Positions 32,558-44,290 of a DNA stretch of 64,000 bases are shown here, piece after piece. The stretch is from Pegoplata infirma. Taxonomy: Eukaryota > Arthropoda > Insecta > Diptera > Anthomyiidae. Where the stretch lies: assembly GCA_963921195.1 (NCBI GenBank), contig OY992537.1, forward strand, positions 94,756,736 through 94,820,735. Reading direction: 5' to 3'. The translations under genes were made by a program, and so were the position numbers. Under the pieces are notes generated by a model. It saw nothing but the letters and a program-made list of their open reading frames with translations, made no database searches and had not been told where the DNA came from. The stretch's first letter is position 1. Every line of letters begins with the position of its first letter.

Positions 32558-33408
32558 CCCAGCAAAACTTTGGTAATGGGTAGTGATTATATAACACATT
32601 ACCAGGTAATGTATATACCTTATTTGTAGCATTATTTTAGGATGTCTTACCAAACATTTGTTCCACAACGTACTATTTTAAAGTGAAAAATAATGCATTA
32701 CTAATAATTTGCTACGTAATGCATGATTATTGGAAAAATGTATTTCATATTTATTATTTCTAAACATTAAGGCCTTTATTCATAATACTTGAAGTGTACT
32801 TAAAGTAGGTTTATTTGACAAATGTTCATGCAATATCAATCAAATAAACCTACATTAGATTTAATTTACTTATTATGAATAGCCCAGTAAATCATGGATG
32901 ACTTATATTTGGTTACATTATGTATTATTTGAAAGTTTGAAATAATGCATTATTTATAATTGGTTGCTAATGCATTACAATAACATAAAAAATAATTATT
33001 TTATAAAAAAATGCATAAGTTTAAACTAGAGATGGGCTCACGCCAGGAAATTTCTAACGACACACACTCACGAGCATATTTTATCTACTTACACTCACTT
33101 ACAATCATGTGAGTAAATTTAATACAAAATTACTTTTTCACTGCTCGTAACACCTTATATATTATCTTCCGGTATGCTATATTATTTCATTTCTCGTAAC
33201 CTATAAAATATCATATATTTTACACCTTACTCGTATTCTTCGTTATAAATTTATGACTTATTTTATAACTTACTGGTATTCTTTGTGATAATGTGGATGC
33301 ATTACTTTGAGTCTCATCGCCTGTTAAAATCATCAATGCTGCAATGTATAAAATAAGAGATCCTATATCTTATTTTATACCTTATTTGGTAATCTATGTT
33401 TTGCTGGG
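32558..33408 (+). mobile_element. CCCAGCAAAAC-ended TIR element, copy 1 (occupied)
   Basis: The ends CCCAGCAAAACTTTGGTAAT and inverse (TGTTTTGCTGGG) bound 851 bp that is nearly identical to 44291-45026. The difference is a 117-bp insertion here (32771-32887). Inside, an AGAGATGGGCTCACG block and CACTCACTTACAATCA indicate an older hAT-type fragment shared by both copies. No coding capacity; the superfamily is unclear. Confidence 0.75.
32771..32887. mobile_element. Harbinger-type MITE, TAA target, with empty sibling site
   Basis: GGCCTTTATTCATAATAC at the left is matched by TTATGAATAGCCC near the right end. TAA flanks both sides (32768-32770 and 32888-32890). The sibling element reads ACATTAAATCATGG with one TAA (about 44501-44515), so this is a proven insertion. 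Confidence 0.8.
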
Positions 33409-33427
33409 ACACTTATATGCTTGCAAT

Positions 33428-33752
33428 TATCTTGTCTCCAAATGGAGACAGTCAAATTGCAGCCCAATTTCAAATTGTACCGCTCTAGGTAATCGAGAAT
33501 TGTATGAATTCAGAGCAGACAGCGACCATTTCAGTGTACGCACGACATAGTTACTGGCAATAAGGAAAGTTTCGAACAAGTAAAGACGTTTTGTTTCATG
33601 TGGAACTATAGTGTGTTGGTACTCCACTGAAACCTCTAAAGCTCATACAACGACATTGTAGTGATATTCTGACTAAAATGTGGAAATTAATTAAATTAAT
33701 TTGTAATCTCGAGACAAATTCGTCCTCGTCCAAACCAAAACCTAACATATTG
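33428..33752. repeat. segmental duplication copy 2, left part
   Basis: Matches 31590-32035 (TCTAGGTAATCGAGAATTGT to TGTAATCTCGAGACAAA, then CGTCCTCGTCCA). It is continued after the 11.4-kb hAT insertion at 45135-45437, which matches 32048-32395 (GTCGATTTCGACAATAACCG, GTGACCCAAAGCTTTAG). Confidence 0.55.
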
Positions 33753-34036
33753 GTTTATTTCAGCGGTTACCAACCTTTTTGGCTCGCGTACCACTAATTT
33801 TAAATTTTATGAGCCGCGTACCCCTTAAATATGGTTAGAAATTTAAAACAAATTATATTGTAAAGTTTAATTAATTATAGTTCTTTTACTTTTATATCAA
33901 ACTTAAAGTTTATTTAAAAAACAACCCCAAAAATTCCAAATCTGCCTTCCAAATTTTTCTATCACGTAAGATTTTTAAGTCATTCGCATTTGAATATTGA
34001 AAAACGGTAATTTGGCACTTTTTGGGTCTCCCCTGT

Positions 34037-34315
34037 AACGTATTCTTAAGTTGCTCACACAAAAAAACACTATATTTAGTACAAAAAAAGACACCTTATA
34101 ATTCCAAATCTGACATCCAAATTTTTCAGACCCGTACTGTTTTTGAAATATTGGAGTTTGAAGAACTCAAAATCAACTGTTACGCACTTATATTCTTTAT
34201 AAATCATTCGAAAATTTTCAAACATGCTAGAAAAATTTGGATTGCAGTTTCGGATCAGAAGGTCCATTTTATATAAAATCAAGTCCTATTTTGTTGCAGC
34301 AACTTAAGAATACGT
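34037..34315. repeat. small inverted-repeat segment
   Basis: ACGTATTCTTAAGTTGCT (34038) is inverted at 34297-34315 (AGCAACTTAAGAATACGT). Two related direct blocks, AATTCCAAATCTGACATCCA at about 34100 and a diverged one near 33936, suggest an older internal duplication. Confidence 0.5.
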
Positions 34316-34789
34316 AAAATTAAAAAAAAAAATTATAAAAAATATTTTTTTCCAAAAACCTCGAACTAAAATCGCTTGTAAGGACTAAAAGTACCCTCCT
34401 AAAAATTGTTTATTCTTTTTTCCGTTATCAGGTTAAAAACACGCACCGAGTTTTTTGTTCCTTAAAGTTAAAAAAAACACACTTTTTTCAAAAAAAAAAA
34501 TCACTTTCATTTTCTCAAACTTCATCGCGATACATCAAAAAAATATTGCTATAAAATTAGAATTCCTTAAAATCCACGAAACTCAATTATTATTTGCACT
34601 TCAGTAATACAATTTTATCAATATTTAAACATGTTTTTAATAACCACGCCCACAAATGGGGACGAAAAAAAGGACTTTTTTTGTATCCCCAGCATGACCT
34701 TGAACTTTTTTCGACATTAAATTGTTTTATTTGCTTACCAAAAATAAAAAAAAATCCTGTAAAAAACCTCTTTTTTTCAGAGGTTGGTT
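34316..34789. other. spacer within the composite
   Basis: A/T-rich with no matched repeat. It leads into a mini-me-like fragment. Confidence 0.3.
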
Positions 34790-34925
34790 AAGTTCTTGAA
34801 GGGGATACTTTTTTCCGCCTGGTACGATTCTGCCCTTTTACGAACTTAAACTGCCTTTGACCTTGAGACATATTCGTGACAAACGTCAGGAGTCTAGACA
34901 TTCTATAAATATCTTAGAATCAATC
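34790..34925 (-). mobile_element. mini-me-like fragment
   Basis: Minus-strand match to 38110-38215: GGTTGGTTAAG..CTTGAAGGGG, ACGAACTTAAACTGCC and GACATATTCGTG. Head, microsatellite and tail are missing. Confidence 0.6.
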
Positions 34926-36695
34926 ACAGGTTAATTATATATGGACTTTTGTCATTAACTTTTAACGCTTGTGATATTTTACTAATTTCGCAATAACATT
35001 TTTTTTTTGTAAACTAGGTGGTACCTGTGAATGTAGATATGTTAAGGGAACCATAATGAGTATTTCTGCAAAGGCACAGCGCAAATAGTCTCATTATCTC
35101 ATGGTAAGGAACGTGCAAAGTTGAAAAATGTAAAAAAATCGCTTGATACTCTCATGAAATTTTTCGTTCAAAGTTCCATATTGTTGGGTGCGTTAAAGCT
35201 ATTGCTCCAAATTTAATACCGTTTAATCAGTAGACTTGGGCAATTATTTGGTGTAGGTTCAGTAGATGTGCCATCAATAAGAAAAAAGTTACATGGACCT
35301 AAATCTTTGATACCAATTTTTTTCAATTTTCAATTTTTCGAGGTTTTTTGATTGTAGCTTTTGGTGCAAACTGTAATTTTAAAATTCAAATACACATGGT
35401 AAAAGCCCTTGTAAATATGCACAATCTGAGACTGATTCGAGTGATGTGCTCGCAATGGTTACAAAGCTGCAGCTCTCCAAAGATAGGAAGAAAAAACGTG
35501 AATTTTTTAAAAAGTCTCTTTTTTGCGAGGCACACTCCCAGTTTTATTCCGAATGGTTCCGAATGCTGTGTGAACTTTATAATTTACCATTTCCCACTTG
35601 ATTTACAAACGCACCCAAAAAATATTCAATTGCAAAAATTTTACGAGCTTTTTAAATTTTTTGCAAAATTTTGATATTTTAGTTTTGCATTATTTGACAG
35701 CCAAATGTGCATGGCTGAAAGTTGAACATGTAGAAACAATGGTATATGCAAATATAATAAATCATGGAAAGCAACATTGATCAAAAGTTAATATTGGCGA
35801 ATTCCGCGGTGTTTTTCAGTTTTCACTTTTTTGTAAGGCACATCCAGGCCGCTTATAGAAATTGGTCGGTGAAAGGCGCGCTTGGTAGTCTTTTTAATTC
35901 TCTATCTTCAATTAATTCGCACCCGAAAAAATTTAACGTTTAAGCGGTTTTTCGGTGGTTTTAAATTTTTGATACCTTTAAATTTAATGGTTATATAAAA
36001 TCTTACATTACTTAAATAAAGTAGACAAGAAATGTTTTTTGATAGATTTTGACATGTCTTATTCAAATAATATTTCAAAATTAGTCCATTGATTTTTGCA
36101 GTCGCGAAAATCGCGAAAAATCGCTAAAAATTGTTATAACCTTGATAAAATTATTAATAACGTTAAAATATTTCGTAATAACCTTAATATTGTCATTATT
36201 AATCATACTTTGAATAGTTTCAATATTCAGTGAAGGACAACACTGTAAAAGCAGACATTTAATATTAAAAAAAAAAAAAATTATTAAATTTTTTTTTCAA
36301 AAATGTTCCCTTTAAACCACTGCTGTTTCTTACCTTATAGAGATAGAATAATGGCGTTAACTAAGAATTTGTTGAGATTTTGTTAATGCATTTGGTAATA
36401 TTTTTCTAAAAAAAAATAAAACTGCTGGAAACATTTTTATTTCCAAAATATTGGAAAATGTGCCGAAAAAAAATTGGTTAAATGCAAATATCTCGATATT
36501 TAGCAAAGATTTTATGCATGTTTGAATATGTATTTTAGCTCTGGGTAAGCATAATACAAAATGGTACGTTTGGTAAACTTCGGATAAAAAATGTAATTTT
36601 GACAATTTTTTTAAAAATTTTAACTTTAAACCGCCATAGTTTTGGGTGCGATCGCTCAAATTAATGCACTCGGACGGATTTGAATTACTTATTTA
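34926..36695. other. spacer within the composite, nothing recognised
   Basis: Weak internal repeats of a kind common in old non-autonomous elements (CACATTTGACAG-like and GAAAATCGCGAAAAATCGC). No domain, RNA gene or TIR pair that I can support. Confidence 0.35.
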
Positions 36696-36699
36696 TAAT

Positions 36700-37700
36700 G
36701 TTTTTTACCTACGAAGTCTTATCAATGTGCCACAAAAAAAAAATCGCAATTTTTTTTTTCTTAAATATTAAAAGTTAATGACAATTGCTCATATATAAAT
36801 AATTTCATTTGCCAGTGCGACCCTCGTAACTCATTTAATATTTGTTCAATCTGGACGCAATCAAGCTTAAATTAAAGCTTGGAAAATTTCCTATATAATA
36901 ATATGATTAAGCATTTATAACGTTTCCTTTAAAGAACTGCTATCAAATATATGATGTTCCATTATTAGTTTGAGTCACTGTATAAAAAATGTAAAAAATA
37001 TTAAAAGTTAAAAAAAAACAACTGCCGCAAAAACAAGATACACAATGTACTGTTTCTATTGAGATCAGACAAGAATCTTAAGAAAATACTTTACAACATT
37101 AAACCAACGGTATCGTATGATTAATGTGCATCTAGTAAAAGTATCTTGTAATAAATAAATTCAGCGTAGGAGGATTATAAACAACAAACGATTTTAGATA
37201 TTAGAGCAGAATTTCTCAATGAATTTTAAGTCAGGGATTTTTAAAGGAACCGGCTAGTGATAAATGAAGAAAAAAAGATTTAATGGGGTCGTAAAAATTG
37301 GCTCCTAACATTTCTTAAAAACAAATGGTTGATCAAAAGAATTGGAGGTCAAAAAATTCGGATTTCTTCTACTGTATTTTAAAAATTTTGATTTTTGATT
37401 GGTTTGTTGGAAAAATTATTTGATAAATGAATATAAATTATTGGACTATTTTTTTTAATTTTCAATATTTGAGTTTGGAAAAAATCGACCTAAAACTATT
37501 TTTAAGAAATTTTCTAAAAAAATGTCTTTAAATAATTTCAATTTCCATTTCGACCCTCGTAGCACATTTAATATTTACTCAATCTGGACGCTGTTAAGCT
37601 TAAAATTAAGCTTGAAAATTACCTACACAGGACTTTTTACAAAAATACTTCTTTGATAATAATAATTAGGTTTATTATCGAAAACTGTTTTCTTAAATGA
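36700..37700 (+). mobile_element. two fragments of the AATCTGGACGC Tc1-like MITE family
   Basis: Fragment one (36700-36990) carries CGACCCTCGTAACTCATTTA, AATCTGGACGCAATCAAGC and GAACTGCTATCAAATATATG. Fragment two (37250-37700) has GAATTGGAGGTCAAAAAATT, CGACCCTCGTAGCACATTTA and AATCTGGACGCTGTTAAGC. Both match the arms of 46132-47203. Neither keeps both termini. Confidence 0.65.
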
Positions 37701-37900
37701 AGTGCTAGCTGATATCTTACACACCAAATAAGTTGCGAGTTACTGCACAGAAAATAATATTGAGAAAAACAATTTGAGTAATCACTTGTTTAAATTTTTA
37801 AAACAAATTTGAGTAATTTTTTAATTAACGTAATTAAAAATTTACTCAAAAATTTAAAATAAAATTTGAGTAAATAATTTAATACAAATTTAATATTTTT

Positions 37901-38444
37901 ATACCCTCCAACCACAGTATGGGGGTATACTCACTTTGTCATTCCGTGTGTAACGCATCGAAATATCGGTCTAGGACCCCATAAAGTATATATTTTATTG
38001 ATCAGTGATCGATTCTAAGACATTCTAGCGATGTCCGTCCGTCCGTCCGTCCGTCTGTCCGTCTGTAGAGGACACGATACAGTCCAAAATAAAAGAGCTA
38101 GACTTCCGAAGTTTGGCACGGATATGTCTTATATTCCTAGGCAGGTTAAGTTCGGAAATGGGCAAAATCGGACCAAGGGGAAAAAAGTTCCCCCTTAGAG
38201 AATTAAACCAACCCAAGAAAAACCGCATTTTTTGCAGAGTTTTTTGTACTTTTGGTAAGCAAATACAACATTCTTATCTCAGAAGAAGTTCAAAATCGCA
38301 AGGGGAAGGTGCCCCCTAACGTCTCCCACTAAACCCCCCCACCCCAAAAAAAAGACGCCTCTGGATTTTTTTTTTTTTTATATTTTTTTTACATTTTGGA
38401 GGGTATAAAAGATTCGGCACAGCCGAATGTAACACTCTCACTTG
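37901..38444 (+). mobile_element. full-length mini-me/DINE-1-like element (HINE)
   Basis: The head ATACCCTCCAACCACAGTAT is followed by GGGGGTATACTCACTTTGTC, a ACCCCATAAAGTATATA block and a (GTCY)n run (GTCCGTCCGTCCGTC, about 38034-38060). The tail is AAAAGATTCGGCACAGCC (a TTCGGC/GCCGAA hairpin), then CACTTGTTTT. Insertion is within a T run. This is the architecture of dipteran mini-me/DINE-1 elements, mobilised by Helentrons. No coding capacity. I use it as reference for the other copies. Confidence 0.75.
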
Positions 38445-39336
38445 TTTTTATTTATTTTTTATTCTCTTGGTGTTTTGAATTCTCATTTAGTTTATAGTTT
38501 TTTGTATATGTATATGATAGTTTGAAATCATCTTTATAAAATTTTCCTTTGTCTTGAAGACATAAGTATATTTGGTAAAGTTTGAAAAAACAATTTTTTT
38601 TTTTTTTTTTAAATTCGAAACTTTTTAAAATAATAAATTGATACATTTTGAGTAAATTTTTACTTGACACAATTAAAAAGTTAATTAAAAATATTGAAAA
38701 ATTTTGAGTAAAGTTTTAATTTTTTGTTCTAAAATTATTTTTTTTAAAAAAAATTTACTCCAAAAGGCACAACAAATTTTGTTTGGAACTTTTAAAGCTT
38801 TTTTCGGGACTATTAAAATATTTAAGTGATAATTCCAATTCTTATTTGTGATGTGATAAACATTTTAGTGATATGTCCCTTTTTTACCAGTCACGGGTTT
38901 TTCAAAACTAAAGAATATTTTCTAACTTAATTTCTGATTTGTCGCTTTAATAGAGCTTCCATTTGAAAAGCTCTGCATTAGACTTTCGAATAAAAGTATA
39001 TATATAAATATTATTTGAAAAATGATAAAAAAATCGAATAATACATGACTGCAAAATTTCATTGAGTTGGGAAAACAAACATAAAAAACAAAACAAAAAA
39101 GTTCGAGGCACTTGACAGTTATAAAAATGTCACAAAACTTTTTATAAAAATTAAAAAAAAAAAAAATAGCAATACACAAAAAACTGCTTCCGAAAGCAAT
39201 GATGATGTTCTAACTACAAAAAAAAATGTAAAACATGGAATGATATAAACAAATTTTCAAAAAAAAAAACATTTAATTAATGATTCCAAACATGCGACCT
39301 TACCAAAAAAGAGCAATTTTTTTAAAGTAGAACATT
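38445..39336. other. spacer with flanks of an older TTGAGTAA-rich element
   Basis: ATTTTGAGTAAATTTTTAC-like words occur on both sides of the mini-me copy (37760-37890 and 38645-38765). This suggests the mini-me inserted into an older A/T-rich element. Nothing else recognised. Confidence 0.35.
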
Positions 39337-39340
39337 TTAA

Positions 39341-39424
39341 CCCTCTAGCTGCCTTTTTTATAGACTTTTATGTATTTATTTTAAAAAAGGACAAAAATGT
39401 CCCCTTAAAACAGGAGCTAGAGGG
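39341..39424. mobile_element. 84-bp piggyBac-type hairpin MITE
   Basis: TTAA (39337-39340) precedes CCCTCTAGCTGCC. The opposite end is GGAGCTAGAGGG followed by TAAA, a one-base decay of TTAA. The interior is also palindromic around GGACAAAAATGTCC. TTAA plus CCCT termini suggest a piggyBac-type MITE. A diverged relative lies at about 39675-39765 (GTTAGAGAGTTAA), and another terminus (TTAACCCTCTAACTCCC) lies at about 28198. Confidence 0.6.
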
Positions 39425-40154
39425 TAAATTTGGTCAAAGAAAATAATTATCATAAAATTTTATAAAAGACATTGGAATAAAATTTTTAGCTCAAAAGTAA
39501 ATTTTCAATGTTTTTTGTCGAGTGTTTTTAATACTGCTTTGGTAACAAATAAAACAAAAGTTTATTTTTTATATTGGTTAATTTTGAAGAATTTTGCGCA
39601 TGTCGCAAAAACTTTCAACTTGTAAAAACCCCTAGTGAAATTTTACGAGGTAAATATTTCTAGAACATTTTGTCCCTTTAAATGGACGTTTTATTAGACT
39701 TCTGTGTTTAGGTTTTAAAAAAGGACTAAAAGGACCCCTTAAAACGGCAGTTAGAGAGTTAATATGTTTTAAGAAAAAAAACCGCCTTACAATTTCACTG
39801 AAGACATCCAACCATTTTTTTGAAGCTCAGATGTGTTTTTATTATAGTTTTTTTTTTGACGTTTTCCAAGCACCTTTTATAAAAAATTATAAACTTTAGT
39901 GGGCCATAAAAAAGATATTCAAACTGATTTTGTAAAACCCTTTGGCGATTTTGTCTATTTGTTTGCCTACTTTCGTATGGCGTTGAAGCCATTGAGGCTC
40001 CAAGCGATGACCCAAAATTTGTTGCACAGTGTAATTTGTTTTGATATTTACACTCTACACCTTTATAGGGTCGTAGACCCACCTTCTGGCATTCCGATCG
40101 ACTCACATTTTAAGTCTATTTACAGATGTCCGTTTCACCCTAAAAAAAATTAAT

Positions 40155-40687
40155 TAAAACAAGTGAAAAAGTTAAATTCGGCCTTGCCGAATGTAGTGAT
40201 ACCTTCAGAATTTCAAAAAGATTATTACAAAAAACTTTATTTAAAAGGAAATTACTTTTCCAAAAATATGTTCGTACTTGTTTAAATACCATTTGGTGTT
40301 CAATTATGTTCACATATATCAACCAGAAGCCGAATTAAAGCATTTTGTATTTGTAGGTTATGTTGAATGTACTGAAATTTTTGAGGTGTGTTTACATTTT
40401 CGTTCATAACTTTTGAACCGCTGAACCGATATCGCTCAAATGCAATACCAAACTTCTCGGGAGAACTTCCAATAAATATGTTAAGTTTCAGTCATCTCTG
40501 TGCAATATTTTGTCCGTGACAGCATTTTCCACAGACAGACGGAAAGACGCACATCGCTAGAATGTCTCAAAATCGATCGGGCATCATGAATATATGTATA
40601 TACTTTATGGGGTCCCAGATCGATATTTCGATGAGTTACAAACGGAATGACAAACTTATATATACCCTCTATCACTAAGTGGAGGGA
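40155..40687 (-). mobile_element. full-length mini-me/DINE-1-like element, second subfamily
   Basis: On the minus strand the head CCCTCCACTTAGTGATAGAG leads to GTTTGTCATTCCGTTTGTAA, CCCATAAAGTATATAC and a short (GTCY) run (CTTTCCGTCTGTCTGTGG). The tail is ATTCGGCAAGGCCGAATTT followed by CACTTGTTTT. Head and tail match the copy at 37901, but the body differs (ACTTTTGAACCGCTGAACC, CATTTTGTATTTGTAGG). Copies of this body occur at 233-530, 50620-51615, 51780-52510 and 54560-55020. Confidence 0.75.
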
Positions 40688-41056
40688 AAATTCTAAAATT
40701 GTTTCTTTGTTTACAAAAAAAATTGGTGGTCCAAAGAGTTGGAGTTCAAAATATGCGGAATTCTTCTACTGTAAAAATTTAATTTTTTGTTTGGGTTGTT
40801 GAAAAAACTAGCTGTTAAATGAATAAATATTATTGGATAATTTTTTACATTTTTAATGTTTGAACTTAGAAAATATCGACTCCGAAATTTTTTTAAAAAA
40901 ATTTCTGAAAAATACCTGTAAATAATTTAACTTTTCAGCGCGACCCTCGTATATCATTTAATATTTGCTAAATCTGGACACAATCAAGCTTAAATTAAAG
41001 CTTGGAAAATTTCCCATAGAGCATTTTTTTCAAAAAAGGTGATTGATAATAATCAG

Positions 41057-41809
41057 TAGGGATGAGATTTTCATGCACTAAAAAATCGAAAATATGCGCT
41101 TAAAATATGAGCTAAAAAATTCAAATATTCACTAAAAAACCTGTGTACAATAAAAATCTTGTTTTCATAGTGAAAACTTCTTAAAAAGCTAAAAATAAGG
41201 CCGGGTTTAAATGGAAACATTTTATTTTTTTTTTTTTATTTTATTAAGAATTACCATATAATTACAAATCATATACTAATTTTACCTAACCGAGAACTGG
41301 TAGCAATGACCTTCGTCTCGTTGTAGCGAAACAGACCAAGGCCTCTGGTGGGAATCGAACCCACGACCCCCAGACTCATAGGCTAGCACGCTACCAACTA
41401 GCCTACTGGGGCGCCTGGAGAAACATTTTAAAATCAAGAGTTTTTTTAGAAATTAAGAAAATCTATAAAAAAAAATTAAAAAAAAAAAAATGTTCTTATT
41501 TTCAAAATAAATTTTTAAAATTTATAATAGTTTTTGAAAAATAAAAATTTAAATTTGTGGGTTTGCTTATACCAAAATATGTGTTTGCTATATACCAAAA
41601 TATGCAAAAATATGCACTTAAAAGTTGGAAATATGCACAATATATGCATTTAAAAACCAAATATGCAAAAATATGCATTTTCACCAAAATATGCAAAAAC
41701 AAATCGATGACATTTTCACGCAAATTTCTTGATTCGGAAAGATAATTGGTCGATATCGTTTTAAGACTCTCTACAAAGAACATGCATTGACATGGAAATC
41801 TCATCCCTA
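41057..41809. mobile_element. hAT-type MITE (TAGGGATGAG ends), carries a SINE
   Basis: The left end TAGGGATGAGATTTTCATGC is matched by CATGGAAATCTCATCCCTA. The perfect 8-bp duplication is ATAATCAG (41049-41056 and 41810-41817). The interior is rich in AAAATATGCAAAAATATGCA words. A SINE is inserted at about 41225-41417. The sibling at 42650-43128 lacks it. Confidence 0.85.
41225..41417 (-). mobile_element. tRNA-derived SINE with target duplication
   Basis: Minus strand: the head GCGCCCCAGTAGGCTAGTTG contains a good box A (TAGGCTAGTTGG), and 40 bp on is a perfect box B (GGTTCGATTCC). It ends in an A-rich tail, seen as a T run on the plus strand at 41225-41250. GAAACATTTTA flanks both ends (about 41217 and 41418). 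The related hAT copy at 42800 reads straight through the site (AGTAACATTTAAAAC). Confidence 0.8.
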
Positions 41810-42140
41810 ATAATCAGGTTAAGTATTGATAACTTTTCCTTTAAAGAACTGCTATCAAATATGTGCTGTTCCCTTATTAGTTTGAGTCACTGTATTTAAA
41901 AGAAAATGTCTTTGGCGGTAAAAATTTTTTCTTAACCAAAGATAATTAGTGAAAATCGTGTTAGACTATCGTCAAAAATCATGCATTGGCATGGAAATTT
42001 CATCCCTAATAATCAGGTTTAGTATTGATAACTTTTCCTTTAAAGAACTGCTATCAAATATATGATGTTCAATTATTAGTTTGAGTCACTTTATTTAAGT
42101 GAGAATGTCTTTGGCGGTAAAAATTTCTTGTTAACCAAAT

Positions 42141-42649
42141 ACTGATCCCAACAGTCAATTGTTAAACTAGAGACCTATTTTCTAAATTTTTTAATAAAAT
42201 CATATAAACCGGAAAATCAACTTTTTTTTCTTGGTGAGGCCGAATGATTTAACACATGCATTTTATGCGAAGCAAAAATTTTCAACACACACGTTTATTT
42301 GAAAATTTCGCATTTTCAGTTAAAACATTTTCTCACTGACAGGCTGTTTTTTTAAGGCTTGTTAACAGAGAATAAACAATTTTTGTATTTTTTCATTTCA
42401 TTCATTAACTTGTCCAAAACACGCAATATGCCCAGCAAAAAAATGGGGAGCACTTTAAGATGGAGTGCTGAAAATGACAAGAAAAAGTTACTAACAAGGA
42501 AGGTCTCCTTAGTGTCACCCTCCGATCAGGAGGGGTAGCTCTGTGATGTATCACAAGCTGGGTACAGCTTGGTTGTGTTCTTTGACATGTTACTTTTGAA
42601 CCAGTACGGATTTTGTTCCTAAGTGACATGCTCAGTGATATGTCATTAG
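42141..42649. other. spacer with a truncated Harbinger-MITE end
   Basis: ACAAGGAAGGTCTCCTTAGT..GTCACCCTCCGATC at about 42492-42530 is one end of the family at 17135-17733. The other end is not found. The rest is unassigned. Confidence 0.45.
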
Positions 42650-43128
42650 TATGGATGAGATTTTCATGCACTAAAAAAATTAAAAATATTCGCTAAAAAA
42701 TTCGAAATATGCGCTAAAAACCTAAAAATATGCACTAAAAAATAAAATGTTGTTTTCATACGAAAAACCTTTTAAAAAGCAAAAAATTAAGCCGGGTTTA
42801 ATTAGTAACATTTAAAACTTTATTTAAGCAAGATTTTTCAGAAATTAAGACAATCTATAAAAAAATAGCAAAAAAAAAAAAATCCTTTTTCAAAATAAAT
42901 TTTTAAAATTAAAAATAGTTTTTGACACAAATATACACTTAAAATATGGAAATATCCAGAAAATATGCATTTAAAACCAAAATATGCAAAAATATGCATT
43001 TTGACCAAAATATGCAAAAACATGGATGCCACTTTAACGCAAAATTCTTGATTTGGAAAGATAATTGGTCGATATCGTTTTTAGACCATCGATAAGAAAT
43101 ATGCATTTGCATGGAAATCACATTCCCA
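42650..43128. mobile_element. hAT-type MITE (TAGGGATGAG family), SINE-free sibling
   Basis: Starts TATGGATGAGATTTTCATGC and ends GCATGGAAATCACATTCCCA. Same order of blocks as 41057-41809 (GCCGGGTTTAA, TTTTCAAAATAAATTTTTAA, AATATGCAAAAATATGCATT, GATAATTGGTCGATATCG) without the SINE. The target duplication is imperfect (TCATTAG against TCAATAG). Confidence 0.7.
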
Positions 43129-43146
43129 TCAATAGTGATATTATCG

Positions 43147-43254
43147 GGGTTGAGACATTTTCTGACTAAAGCGAAAGTTATTTTTATATGAAAGGTGTCA
43201 GGGTTGAGACATTTTCTGACTAAAGCGAAAGGTATTTTTATATGAAAGGTGTCA
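43147..43254. repeat. 54-bp tandem duplication
   Basis: Two adjacent units begin GGGTTGAGACATTTTCTGAC and end TATATGAAAGGTGTCA, differing at one position (AGTTATTTT against AGGTATTTT). Confidence 0.85.
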
Positions 43255-43750
43255 AGTTTATGATAGGTTTTTTTGGGTGATATATCACGAGCTATAAACG
43301 ATTGGTCACATTTGCTGCTGTTTTAATAAAATCTTTCAGCACTTTTGCAGTAGATCATAATGCTTTTGCATAACTTTATATATATTTTTTTTTGCATTTT
43401 GTAGAAATCAAATCATTTTTTTTTGCTGGGATTCATCTGTTAAATTAATTTTTTTTCTAACACATTTTCGTCAAAAACTTTTGTTTTAATTTCATGTCAC
43501 ATTCTTGGACATTAAATAATTAAAGTTTATTAAGCATTATTTTTTTTATTTTTTTTTGTATTAAACATTTTTGACATTCCAACTGACACTTAAAAAAATT
43601 AAATTTCGGGAAAACATTGAATATTTTACATGCACATAGTTGAAAAATTCGTACAATCTTTTAAAAAAATATTTTTAACATTTTAGAAAATATGCATATC
43701 ACTTGTTTCTTTTACCATCGACGAATTTCTTTGAAAAATCATAAACAATA
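43255..43750. other. spacer within the composite, nothing recognised
   Basis: A/T-rich, no match. Confidence 0.3.
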
Positions 43751-44112
43751 GAGGTATTCAGAGTCTTGCAAGCCCTGGCAATGTAGCGCAAGAGTACTTC
43801 TTTCATGTTTTTTGAAAGGTAATTTCAAAAAATGCTCTTCTACAGCCAGTGCCCAATTTCTGTAACTATGCGAAAAGTTTTCGCATCGAGAAAAAATAAA
43901 TAATATTGTAGTCATTTAGTTTTCTACAGGGTGAGTACAATGATGCTAGCGTTAAAAACATTGAACACAAAAAAGAAATCAAAGCTTTTTTCTGAATCAC
44001 TCTGTGACATACTGGATGACTATAACGTTATTTTATTTTTTTCGATGCGAAAACTTCTCGCATAGTTACAGAAATCGGGTACAGGGCTGGCAAGCAGGAC
44101 TCTGAATGCCTC
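43751..44112. mobile_element. foldback MITE with GAGGYATTCAGAG ends
   Basis: The left end GAGGTATTCAGAGTCTTGCA is matched by GACTCTGAATGCCTC. A second pair of inner arms, CTATGCGAAAAGTTTTCGCA and TGCGAAAACTTCTCGCATAG, continues the inverse repeat for about 145 bp per side. The target duplication is not clear. Confidence 0.7.
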
Positions 44113-44290
44113 TTTCATATTAATTTGTTATAGCATACTTAAAGGCTTATTATAACAAAATAAATTATTGCATATTTTGAAGAGTCACAATAACACAGTG
44201 CAACAATTTTTGGGTTATCGCGTTGGCTTCAATGTCATATGAAAATACACCATCAAATAGACAAAATCACCAAAGGGTTTTTCAAAGTCA

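Larger units (their letters stand above)
40690..42140 (+). mobile_element. Tc1-like MITE copy split by a hAT MITE, with tandem duplication
   Basis: The left part 40690-41056 has CGACCCTCGTATATCATTTA and AATCTGGACACAATCAAGC. It continues after the hAT at 41818 with GAACTGCTATCAAATATGTG. A segment of about 200 bp covering the last part of the hAT, its target duplication and this flank is duplicated in tandem (about 41735-41938 and 41939-42140). Confidence 0.65.

Noticed and set aside
41345..41417. A functional tRNA gene on the minus strand
   Set aside because: Boxes A and B are good, but the anticodon stem and acceptor do not pair properly. The segment has an A-rich tail and target duplications, so it is a SINE.
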